Shown piece after piece: positions 1-6,101 of a stretch of 7,086 bases of DNA. Source of the DNA: Candidatus Njordarchaeota archaeon. Lineage in GTDB: Archaea; Asgardarchaeota; Njordarchaeia; Njordarchaeales; Njordarchaeaceae. The DNA is taken from contig JAHKLG010000067.1 of NCBI GenBank assembly GCA_029856625.1, forward strand, positions 1 to 7,086, written 5' to 3'. A program made the translations under genes and the position numbers. Every line of letters begins with the position of its first letter. The stretch's first letter is position 1. The notes under the pieces were generated by a model. It had not been told where the DNA came from. It ran no database searches and saw only the letters and a program-made list of their open reading frames with translations.

Positions 1-4
1 AAGA

Positions 5-1444
5 TTGGTAGACAAGATAACAGTAATAGCCTTCTTTTTTAAACCGACATTCGGAGGAGCCTCGACAAGAAGTACTGAGATCGTGCGAATGTTAAAGAAG
101 ATGACTAGAGAGGTCGTCGTGATAACCACTTTTCCTCAGTATCCATCTGGAAAGATCGAAGACCCTAAATATTGGGGAATTACAGATGACATTTACATTG
201 AAAGAGATGAAGATGTAACCATTATTAGGATAAGATTGCCTCCTCTACCTTTTAGGGGATTATTAACAAGGTTTTTCTTGTTCTCAATATTTGCATTAAA
301 GGTTATTCTTAACTTGGGTAAAATTGGACGATATGTAAAAGGATCGGATGTGATTTATTCTCATACTCCTCAGATAGTATCAATGTACTTAGGGTGGCTT
401 CTCTCGAAGCTCTTCGGCGCGGATCATATTACTGATATACAAGATCTATTATCGTTAGAATTACGTGATTGGAACAAGAGAGGAATTCTTGCGAGAATTT
501 TTGCTCTTATAGCTTTCTTAAGCGAGAGACTAGCACTAAAACTTGTGAAGAGAGTTTCAACTGCTACTATATCACTAAAAATAGCTGTTGAAAAAATATT
601 TGGGAAGAATAAGAAGAATGAGGTAATATGGATTCCCACACCTATAACTCTTGAATATTTTCAGGAGCGAAACAAATATGAGGCACGAGATTATGTAATG
701 AATAAACTCAGGCTTGTTCCAGAGGAGTTCATGGACAAGAAGATGATTGTCTATACGGGGTTCTTTGGTGTTTATCAGGGGCTTACAGATCTGATAAAGG
801 TTATTGCTAGGATACGTGACAAGTTAGATAATGTATGCTTTGTTCTGATGGGAGATGGAGAGACAAAAGAGAGAGTTATTTCTCTTATTAGAAAGCTTAA
901 GCTAAACGATGTTATTTATGTTGGTAAGAAGGTTCCTAGGGAGCTAGTACCATGGATCATATCCATGGCTGATATATGTCTTCTCCCCCTTAAGGGGCGA
1001 ATAAGTAAACTTCTTGCGCTTCCAACGAAGTTTTATGAATATGTGGCCTGTTCAAGACCGGTAATAGCTATTTCGTCGGGTGATGTTAGGGCTATTATAG
1101 AGAAGTTTAAAGTAGGTCTGGTTATAGATTCCATATGGGAATTAGAGAAAAAAGCGAAAGAGTTAGAGTGGTTATTATTGAATGATAAAGTTTTAGAAGA
1201 GTATTGCAGGAGAGCAAAGGTCTTGGCTAGGTGGCTTTTTCTTGAGGAGAATATAATTGAGAAATTCTCTAGGGTATTAGAAGGAAGGCCGTATGCGATT
1301 AGAGAAATCGAGTACATTCTAAGAAGGAAGTACCCATATACACCGAGCTACAAGCAATATTTGCCAAAGTCGCTAATAGAGGGCCTACAAGAAGACTATT
1401 TTAGCTATGTATTTAGATATCAGCAAATCGCGCAACGTACATAA
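5..1444 (+). CDS. Glycosyltransferase, GT-B fold, family 4-like
   Basis: Predicted retaining glycosyltransferase that moves a sugar from a nucleotide-sugar donor to a lipid-linked or protein-linked glycan at the cytoplasmic face of the membrane. The N-terminal Rossmann half starts with a hydrophobic strand and a glycine loop (GGAS, residues 17-20). A hydrophobic segment at about 86-105 and an amphipathic one at about 160-182 could provide membrane association. The C-terminal donor-binding half shows YTGFFGVYQGL (250-260), LMGDG (281-285) and LPTKFYEYVACSRPVIA (339-355), where E345 matches the second Glu of the E-x7-E motif. The first Glu position is Leu, as in the WbuB-like branch with a P-x-K-x-x-E-Y signature. 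About 54 residues (426-479), rich in Tyr and Arg, extend past the domain. The TTG start places the first strand correctly, but the frame is open to the left edge, so an upstream start cannot be excluded. The donor and acceptor cannot be read from sequence. Confidence 0.9.
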   Translation: MVDKITVIAFFFKPTFGGASTRSTEIVRMLKKMTREVVVITTFPQYPSGKIEDPKYWGITDDIYIERDEDVTIIRIRLPPLPFRGLLTRFFLFSIFALKVILNLGKIGRYVKGSDVIYSHTPQIVSMYLGWLLSKLFGADHITDIQDLLSLELRDWNKRGILARIFALIAFLSERLALKLVKRVSTATISLKIAVEKIFGKNKKNEVIWIPTPITLEYFQERNKYEARDYVMNKLRLVPEEFMDKKMIVYTGFFGVYQGLTDLIKVIARIRDKLDNVCFVLMGDGETKERVISLIRKLKLNDVIYVGKKVPRELVPWIISMADICLLPLKGRISKLLALPTKFYEYVACSRPVIAISSGDVRAIIEKFKVGLVIDSIWELEKKAKELEWLLLNDKVLEEYCRRAKVLARWLFLEENIIEKFSRVLEGRPYAIREIEYILRRKYPYTPSYKQYLPKSLIEGLQEDYFSYVFRYQQIAQRT

Positions 1445-1477
1445 AATATGCAGTTTGAAAAAGGAGTGTGCGCCTAG

Positions 1478-1510
1478 TTTCCTTCTGATCTCTCTTATCT
1501 CGTTATTTTT
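1478..1510 (+). terminator. Possible terminator of the glycosyltransferase gene
   Basis: A pyrimidine-rich run ends in five consecutive T (1506-1510), about 60 bp after the stop codon. A weak 5-bp stem, AAGGA (1461-1465) with TCCTT (1480-1484), precedes it. Archaeal intrinsic termination depends mainly on T-runs, so this fits, but the signal is modest. Confidence 0.3.
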
Positions 1511-1580
1511 GGGTTACCCGCCTAGACATTTGTTATGCCGAGACACCAGAATCAAGCCTAGGCTATAAGGCGAGCAAGGC

Positions 1581-1593
1581 CTAAAAAATATTT
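1581..1593 (+). promoter_or_regulatory. TATA-like box for the epimerase gene
   Basis: The A+T-rich element CTAAAAAATATTT stands out next to the G+C-rich segment just upstream. An archaeal TATA box here would place transcription start near 1612, giving a leader of about 50 nt to the preferred TTG start at 1663. Assignment is by composition and spacing only. Confidence 0.4.
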
Positions 1594-1662
1594 CAGATAT
1601 CTTCAAGTTTTAATTTGTTCTGTTCTTGCTTTTGCGAATTGGTTAAGCATTGGGGTTGTGAA

Positions 1663-2970
1663 TTGCGGTTGATGGTGGTTGTCGGAACACGACCCGAGAT
1701 AATCAAGATGGCTCCAATAGTTAGGGAGTTGAGGAGGAGGAGTGCTGATTTTTTCGTAGTGCATACGGGGCAGCATTATGATTGGGAAATGTCTTCTGTC
1801 TTTTTTGAGGAACTGAGACTCTCAGAGCCGGATTATTATCTGAATGTTAAATCTGGCTCTCATGGTGTTCAGACGGGAAAAATTCTGGAGAGGATAGAGG
1901 GGGTTATAGAGAAGGAGTCACCAGATTTGGTCATAGTTGTTGGGGATACTAATTCAGCTTTAGGAGCCGCTCTAGCTGCTGCTAAGATGCATGTGTGCGT
2001 GGCGCATGTTGAGGCTGGTTGTAGGTCGTATGATAGGAGAATGCCGGAGGAGATTAATCGGGAGTTGGTAGCTAGGGTTGCATCGCTAAATTTTGCACCG
2101 TCTCCGAGAGCATACATAAACTTGTTAATGGAGGGTATTCCGAGGTATAAAGTGTTTCTGGTAGGGCATCCGATTGTTGATTTGCTCTACGAAATTAAGG
2201 ATAGGATAAAGGATGATGTTGTTAAGGAGTTTGGGCTTACAAAGTACCAATATGTATTGGCAACGTTTCATAGGGCGGAAAATGTTGATGACCCAAAGAT
2301 TCTTGGAGAAATATTAGCAAGTTTATCCGAATCTCCCCTACCCGTAATATTCCCGATCCATCCAAGGACAAGGGAAAGGATTAAAGAGAGTGGTCTGGAG
2401 AAATACTTAAAGGAGCCAATAATATCGGTTAAACCCCAACCATACTTAGCGTTTTTGGGTCTTCTGAGGAATAGTCGATTAGTCGTCACGGATTCCGGTG
2501 GTGTTCAGCAGGAGGCGGCGATAATTGGGATAAGAGCGGTTACTGTTAGGGAGAATATAGAGTGGGTCGAGACGGTAATATATGGTTTTAATGAACTAGT
2601 GGCTCCAGAGAGAAACGCCATTATGGAAGCTTTGATTAGGGGTATAGGGAATCCTGGGGTTCCAAAGTATGAGGAATACGCCAATAAAATGTTTGGCATG
2701 CCAGGGGTAGCGAGGAGAATAGTGAATATGATCCTTAATGAAGAGACGCTAGATAGGATACGAAGACTAGATGAGAAAATGAGGAAGCAGGTTATTCATG
2801 GATATCCAACACCGAAATTATCGCTTAAAAAAGAAATACGAGAAGAATTTTCCCTGTTATATTTCGACAAGAGAGGAGAATGTATTAGACCTATTCTTGA
2901 GGAAGAGACGCTAGAAGAACCAGAATATCGCATAATATTGGATTTTCAAGCATTAAGTAAGGGAGATTAG
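1663..2970 (+). CDS. wecB: UDP-N-acetylglucosamine 2-epimerase family (non-hydrolysing)
   Basis: Predicted cytoplasmic enzyme interconverting UDP-GlcNAc and UDP-ManNAc, or a close analogue, to supply precursor for surface glycans. The family signatures run in order: GTRPE (8-12), HTGQHYDWEMS (34-44), GDTNS with D95, HVEAGCRS with E117, MPEEINR (E129/E130), GHPIVDLL (168-175), FHRAEN with H203, FPIHPRTR (230-237) and TDSGGVQQEA (276-285). D95 and E117 share the numbering of the E. coli WecB catalytic residues, and the acidic pair plus H203 match E131 and H213. The usual TERPE is replaced by IEWVE (299-303), resembling my recollection of the WbpI/WlbD branch acting on diacetamido sugars, so the substrate is uncertain. 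TTG at 1663 gives the normal N-terminus MRLMVVVGTRPE, preceded by a weak G-rich RBS-like stretch (1652-1660). The frame could open at TTG 1615, adding 16 Cys-rich residues; ATG 1672 is a third option. At 435 residues it exceeds the usual 370-385 by a charged tail from about 361. Confidence 0.9.
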   Translation: MRLMVVVGTRPEIIKMAPIVRELRRRSADFFVVHTGQHYDWEMSSVFFEELRLSEPDYYLNVKSGSHGVQTGKILERIEGVIEKESPDLVIVVGDTNSALGAALAAAKMHVCVAHVEAGCRSYDRRMPEEINRELVARVASLNFAPSPRAYINLLMEGIPRYKVFLVGHPIVDLLYEIKDRIKDDVVKEFGLTKYQYVLATFHRAENVDDPKILGEILASLSESPLPVIFPIHPRTRERIKESGLEKYLKEPIISVKPQPYLAFLGLLRNSRLVVTDSGGVQQEAAIIGIRAVTVRENIEWVETVIYGFNELVAPERNAIMEALIRGIGNPGVPKYEEYANKMFGMPGVARRIVNMILNEETLDRIRRLDEKMRKQVIHGYPTPKLSLKKEIREEFSLLYFDKRGECIRPILEEETLEEPEYRIILDFQALSKGD

Positions 2971-3016
2971 GACAATGATAAGGCCAGAAAATTGTCATGA
3001 TCAGAAAACAATTTTT
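2971..3016 (+). terminator. Possible terminator of the epimerase gene
   Basis: Right after the stop codon there is a perfect 6-bp inverted pair, GACAAT (2971-2976) and ATTGTC (2991-2996), with a 14-nt loop. A run of five T follows at 3012-3016. The layout suits a terminator separating the glycan genes from the ATPase genes. The short stem and long loop keep confidence low. Confidence 0.35.
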
Positions 3017-3017
3017 A

Positions 3018-3061
3018 ATACTTATAAGTATCATACTATAAAGTATGATACTTACGAGTAT
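3018..3061 (+). promoter_or_regulatory. Three-unit palindromic operator array over the promoter of the first ATPase
   Basis: Three perfect palindromic units of form ATACT-N4-AGTAT follow one another with a single base between them, an exact 15-bp period: 3018-3031 (centre TATA), 3033-3046 (centre ATAA) and 3048-3061 (centre TACG). All six 5-bp half-sites are identical up to orientation. The array also forms a 13-bp perfect inverted repeat (3025-3037 and 3042-3054, 4-nt spacer). It ends 2 bases before the GTG start at 3064 and does not continue on either side. The middle unit contains the probable TATA box. A repressor binding the three sites would cover the TBP site and the transcription start. 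The binding protein is unknown; the winged-helix domain of the downstream ATPase is an inferred candidate. Confidence 0.85.
3036..3043 (+). promoter_or_regulatory. TATA box of the first ATPase gene
   Basis: CTATAAAG lies within the central palindromic unit and is centred about 24.5 bp before the GTG start. That is the archaeal distance from TATA to transcription start, so the mRNA is probably leaderless or nearly so. No Shine-Dalgarno sequence is present between box and start. A second TATA-like core, CTTATAAG (3021-3028), in the first unit is an alternative. Confidence 0.55.
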
Positions 3062-3063
3062 GA

Positions 3064-4473
3064 GTGATTAATGTGTTTATTGATCGTGAGTATGAGCTGG
3101 ATTTTCTTGAAAAGAAATATGCTTCTGGTAAGGCTGAGCTTGTGATTATTTATGGTAGACGAGGCATTGGAAAAACTGAGATGATTAGAGAGTTTATTAG
3201 AGGTAAGAAAGCATATTATTTCTTCGTGACAATGGAGGATGATAAAACATTACTTAAGAACTTCCTTATGATTCTTGGGCCACCTTATGATAAACTAAGC
3301 ATAGAGGATCTAGGAACGTTTTTCGAAATTTTAGGAGATCTAGCGTCTAGAGAAAGACTAGTATGCATATTTGATGAGTTTCAGAGATTGATGAATGTTT
3401 ATAAGGGAGCCCTATCAGTTATTCAGAGGGTTTGGGATGAGAAACTGCGAGCTACTAAGATCTTCTTGATTCTCGTGGGCTCGGCAGTTAGTGTCTTTGA
3501 ACGAATTGGAAAATCATATGAAAGCCCTATTTATGGTCGTAGAACAGGGATGCTAGAAATTGATGAATTGGATTATTGGGCTTCCCGAATGTTCTTTCCA
3601 AGGTATGATGAAGAGTCACGTTTATTCGCATACAGTGTCCTTGGTGGGGTTCCCCTGTATCTATCTCTCTTCAGTGATTCTAAAACTGTTGAGGAGAATA
3701 TTAAGGATCAGATACTTTCTCGTGGAGCTCCATTATATGATGAACCAGAAATACTGTTATTGCAGGAGACAAGGGATCCAACCACGTACATGTCAATTCT
3801 CAAAGCTATAGCCGCCGGTTATATGAGATTCTCGGAGATATCGGATGCTAGTGGGGTAGAGAAGAATAAGCTCTCGAAGTATCTCAGCGTTTTGATAGAT
3901 CGATTAAAATTAGTGACGAGAGAAACACCACTAATGGAACGGAGAGGATCGATCTATAAGATACGGAATAACTTTATTAGGTTCTGGTTAAAGTATGTTC
4001 TCCCATACAAGTCGTTGTTAGAGCTTGGAGAAATAGAGGGAGTATTGAAAAGGATAATAAAAGATAAGCCCAGAATTATCTCTCAAGTTTTTGAATCTGT
4101 AGTTAGACAATTCCTGTTAAGAATTAACAATACAGAACTCAACGGAGTGCCGATAAAGTTTGATATGATAGGGAAATGGTGGAGAAAGGAAACAGAAATC
4201 GACTTAGTGGCAGTGAATAAGGAGGAAGAAATAGTCTATTTCATTGAGTGCAAATACACTAATAAGCCAGTAAGTAGAAGAACGTTAATAAATTTGATAA
4301 AGAAAAGCGAGGAATTCGCGTGGAAGAAAAACACTAGGAAGAACATTTATATAATATTCTCAAAGAAAGGATTCACTTTTGAGCCGGAGGAAAACGTATT
4401 ATTAATCGACTTAAACAGAATGATCAAGATAAGCGAGGAAAAAATTAGAATTAGAGTGAAAAACAAGTCTTAA
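3064..4473 (+). CDS. Archaeal AAA+/STAND-like ATPase with C-terminal DUF234 nuclease-like domain
   Basis: Predicted cytoplasmic P-loop NTPase of the archaeal ATPase family (COG1672 type), 469 residues, whose cellular role is not established. It begins with the family's FIDREYEL box (5-12), then Walker A GRRGIGKT (31-38), Walker B LVCIFDEF (99-106), a sensor-like strand LVGS (137-140), YGRRTG (157-162) and GGVPLYL (194-200). A winged-helix region spans about 243-300. RFWLKY (306-311) leads into the DUF234 part, which carries a PD-(D/E)xK-like motif: E378/D380 followed by E395-C-K397, with possible support from E344. The nuclease residues therefore appear intact. GTG 3064 suits a leaderless transcript; GTG 3073 would start directly at the FIDRE box and is a real alternative. 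The gene lies 93 bp after the epimerase gene and has its own promoter and operator array, so it is likely a separate, tightly regulated unit. DNA binding and cleavage are inferred from the domains. Confidence 0.88.
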   Translation: MINVFIDREYELDFLEKKYASGKAELVIIYGRRGIGKTEMIREFIRGKKAYYFFVTMEDDKTLLKNFLMILGPPYDKLSIEDLGTFFEILGDLASRERLVCIFDEFQRLMNVYKGALSVIQRVWDEKLRATKIFLILVGSAVSVFERIGKSYESPIYGRRTGMLEIDELDYWASRMFFPRYDEESRLFAYSVLGGVPLYLSLFSDSKTVEENIKDQILSRGAPLYDEPEILLLQETRDPTTYMSILKAIAAGYMRFSEISDASGVEKNKLSKYLSVLIDRLKLVTRETPLMERRGSIYKIRNNFIRFWLKYVLPYKSLLELGEIEGVLKRIIKDKPRIISQVFESVVRQFLLRINNTELNGVPIKFDMIGKWWRKETEIDLVAVNKEEEIVYFIECKYTNKPVSRRTLINLIKKSEEFAWKKNTRKNIYIIFSKKGFTFEPEENVLLIDLNRMIKISEEKIRIRVKNKS

Positions 4474-4507
4474 ATAACCATTAATCACCAACACGACCTT
4501 AGCTAAC

Positions 4508-4519
4508 TTACCTTTTTGG
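4508..4519 (+). terminator. Possible T-run terminator after the first ATPase
   Basis: TTACCTTTTTGG, with five T at 4513-4517, lies about 40 bp after the stop codon of the first ATPase and well before the promoter of the next. It has no clear stem. A short T-run is compatible with archaeal termination but weak evidence. Confidence 0.3.
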
Positions 4520-4607
4520 CAATATGCGATTGATCGAATAACCTCAAGTATCGGATTCTTAATATGAAAAACTGTGGTCTCGATAGTTTTATGCGTTTAA
4601 GTAAGAG

Positions 4608-4643
4608 TTATAACCTATATTTCATAGGCTTATGAATTATAGG
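4608..4643 (+). promoter_or_regulatory. Promoter region of the second ATPase gene
   Basis: Two TATA candidates exist. TTATAA (4608-4613), just upstream of the array, would give a leader of roughly 25 nt. TATGAATTATAG (4631-4642), inside the second operator unit, is centred about 25 bp before the ATG and would give a leaderless mRNA. The sequence alone does not decide between them, and both are contacted or flanked by the repeat array. No Shine-Dalgarno sequence is evident. Confidence 0.4.
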
Positions 4644-4658
4644 CTATTTCATATTGGG
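4614..4658 (+). promoter_or_regulatory. 15-bp-period operator-like array over the promoter of the second ATPase
   Basis: Units can be drawn at 4614-4628 (CCTAT-ATTTC-ATAGG), 4629-4643 (CTTAT-GAATT-ATAGG) and 4644-4658 (CTATT-TCATA-TTGGG). The first is a perfect 5+5 palindrome, the second has one mismatch and the third is decayed. The first two form a 30-bp inverted repeat with 13-bp arms, one mismatched pair and a GGCT spacer. ATAGGCT recurs exactly 15 bp apart (4624-4630 and 4639-4645). A further CTATTTCATA at 4644-4653 echoes CTATATTTCATA at 4615-4626. The array ends 2 bases before the ATG at 4661, the same position and period as the array before the first ATPase but with a different half-site. 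The middle unit lies about 25 bp before the ATG, where a TATA box is expected. Confidence 0.65.
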
Positions 4659-4660
4659 TT

Positions 4661-6061
4661 ATGGCTTTGAACACGTACTTTGTTGATAGAGAAGAAGAAA
4701 TTAGTACTATACTAGGGTTTATCAAAGCAAGGGCTAATGTATTAATTTATGGATTACGAGGAATTGGCAAAACGACGTTACTTGAGAAAGTTCATGATAT
4801 TCTAATTCATGAGGGACGAAAAGTTCTCTATATTGATGGTTATGAAATACTATCCCCAGAGGATCTCTTTGTGATCTCTAGGAGAACCCCGACAATGGAT
4901 GCAAGGGACTCTGTCAGATTCATCTTTGAGATGCTTGATCATGTAATAATAATTGATGAGTTTACATCTCTTATCCAAATGCTCGCTAGATACAGACCCT
5001 TCGGGAATGTGGAGGATGTCGTAAAGTACATAAGGTCTCAGATCCAGTTACGCCAGAGGAGGGGAGGCGAAAGCATAATTATCTCATCTTCTGCTCTCGG
5101 CTTTATTAAGAGGGCAACAATGAAGTACTTTGCGCCCCTATTCCGCGAATTCAAACTACTATTCATTGGACCAATGAGTTTTGAAGCGATTTATGAGCTA
5201 GCCATAAAGCATGGTATTAAGGAAGAAGAAGCGAGAGAAATAGCTGAATTATCTACAGGAAATCCTTTCTACGCGAGAAAAATTATTGAGCAGGTAATTG
5301 CGCAGGGAATTTCTCCCAGAGAAGCATTATTCAAGCTAATAGAATCCAAGGGTGACTTAGACATATACTTTACAGCTCTCATGGAGAATCTACAAGCAGA
5401 AGAGAGGTATATTCTTCACCTAATAGCTAGAGGGAGAAACCGCTTTTACGAAATAGAGGAGAAATTATACAAGGATCCAAGCCCATATCTAAAAAGATTA
5501 GAGGATAACGGATTAGTGCTCAAGATAAAGAAGACGAGAAAGTTCTCCCAGTATATAATACCTGATAAGGTTTTCCAAGCATGGTTATTGAGCCAGGAAA
5601 TACCAAGCCTAGGAAAGATTTCTAGAGAAGCAATATATGTTTCTAGCTTAGGATTCGAAGCCCTTGTAAGAGAATTGTTGAGATCAATAACCTCAGTTAT
5701 CAAGATAAGAGATTGGCTAGGGCAGAGCTTAGAATTACCACCATTCAGAGCAGTGTATAATGTTAGTGGACATGATTATGAAATCGATGCGGTAGGGCTA
5801 AGAAACAACGAAGCATATGTCTTCGAGATACACTTCTGGGGAAAGGCAAGGTATAATAAAGTATTGCAACTAATAAAAAACGCAGAACTATTCGCTAAGG
5901 ACTATGGCAAGAGAATAAAGGAGAAAGTTCTGATATCATACTTTGGATACGAATTAACAAATAAGGAAAAGGAGAAGATAAAGGAACAAGGCATTAAATT
6001 GTTGACCAGTAAAGAGCTAAGAGAGATCCAGAAAAAGACGGGGGTAAAACTAGGATTCTAA
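4661..6061 (+). CDS. Archaeal P-loop ATPase with degenerate nuclease-like C-terminal domain
   Basis: Second archaeal-ATPase family protein, 466 residues, more diverged from the other two. It opens with FVDREEEI (7-14), then Walker A GLRGIGKTT (31-39), Walker B HVIIIDEF (94-101), a sensor-like strand SIIISSSALG (138-147) and FIGPMSFEAIYELA (168-181), a conserved element after the ATPase core. TGNPFYAR (199-206) matches the G-x-P-x-Y box of this family. A winged-helix-like part follows at about 245-300. The C-terminal restriction-endonuclease-like domain keeps E374-I-D376 but reads F-E-I-H-F-W (388-393), so the lysine of the E-x-K motif is His391. Cleavage activity is therefore doubtful, and the domain may only bind DNA. 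ATG 4661 is preferred because it sits at the leaderless distance from the promoter; TTG 4667 is an alternative. It lies 187 bp after the first ATPase, with its own operator-like array, and converges on the third ATPase. Function is unknown. Confidence 0.85.
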   Translation: MALNTYFVDREEEISTILGFIKARANVLIYGLRGIGKTTLLEKVHDILIHEGRKVLYIDGYEILSPEDLFVISRRTPTMDARDSVRFIFEMLDHVIIIDEFTSLIQMLARYRPFGNVEDVVKYIRSQIQLRQRRGGESIIISSSALGFIKRATMKYFAPLFREFKLLFIGPMSFEAIYELAIKHGIKEEEAREIAELSTGNPFYARKIIEQVIAQGISPREALFKLIESKGDLDIYFTALMENLQAEERYILHLIARGRNRFYEIEEKLYKDPSPYLKRLEDNGLVLKIKKTRKFSQYIIPDKVFQAWLLSQEIPSLGKISREAIYVSSLGFEALVRELLRSITSVIKIRDWLGQSLELPPFRAVYNVSGHDYEIDAVGLRNNEAYVFEIHFWGKARYNKVLQLIKNAELFAKDYGKRIKEKVLISYFGYELTNKEKEKIKEQGIKLLTSKELREIQKKTGVKLGF

Positions 6062-6070
6062 TGATAGAAA

Positions 6071-6097
6071 ATCTTCAGAACTACTTTATGTCTGAAA
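6071..6097. terminator. Possible shared terminator between convergent ATPase genes
   Basis: The 40-bp gap between the two converging stop codons holds a 6-bp inverted pair, TTCAGA (6074-6079) and TCTGAA (6091-6096), with an 11-nt loop. No long T-run follows on either strand. It could help end both transcripts, but the evidence is slight. Confidence 0.22.
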
Positions 6098-6101
6098 TGG
6101 T

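Larger units (their letters stand above)
1445..1662. other. Non-coding stretch with a G+C-rich core
   Basis: This spacer between the glycosyltransferase and the epimerase contains no convincing gene. Its first third is a pyrimidine-rich tract (about 1478-1510) ending in five T. Bases 1511-1580 are about 53 percent G+C, clearly above the surroundings. They contain a perfect 6-bp inverted pair, GCCTAG (1520-1525) and CTAGGC (1558-1563), a 10-bp palindrome AGCCTAGGCT (1555-1564), and another copy of CGCCTAG at 1471-1477. The last part (1581-1662) is A+T-rich and carries the probable promoter of the epimerase gene. A small structured RNA in the G+C-rich core is possible but not recognised: I found no C/D-box pair and no tRNA T-loop motif. 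Confidence 0.5.

Noticed and set aside
1511..1580. Possible tRNA or C/D-box RNA in the G+C-rich island
   Set aside because: No T-loop motif, no cloverleaf arms and no paired C and D boxes were found, so it is reported only as an unexplained structured segment.
424..2699. Several open frames of 64-94 residues on the - strand opposite the glycosyltransferase and epimerase
   Set aside because: They mirror the codon pattern of strongly supported + strand genes and show no domain, so they are treated as shadows.
3018..3061. CRISPR repeat interpretation of the tandem palindromes
   Set aside because: The period is 15 bp with a single base between units, leaving no spacers, and the array overlaps a promoter.
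3560..3811. 83-residue open frame on the + strand inside the first ATPase gene
   Set aside because: It lies wholly inside a well-supported coding region in another frame, has no family motif and no promoter of its own.
4546..4560. AAGTAT-CGG-ATTCTT, resembling a half-unit of the first operator array
   Set aside because: It is a single imperfect copy with the wrong spacer (3 instead of 1), does not repeat at 15 bp and is not at a promoter position.
5446..5703. 85-residue open frame on the - strand opposite the second ATPase
   Set aside because: Antisense to a conserved gene region, with no recognisable motif or upstream signals.
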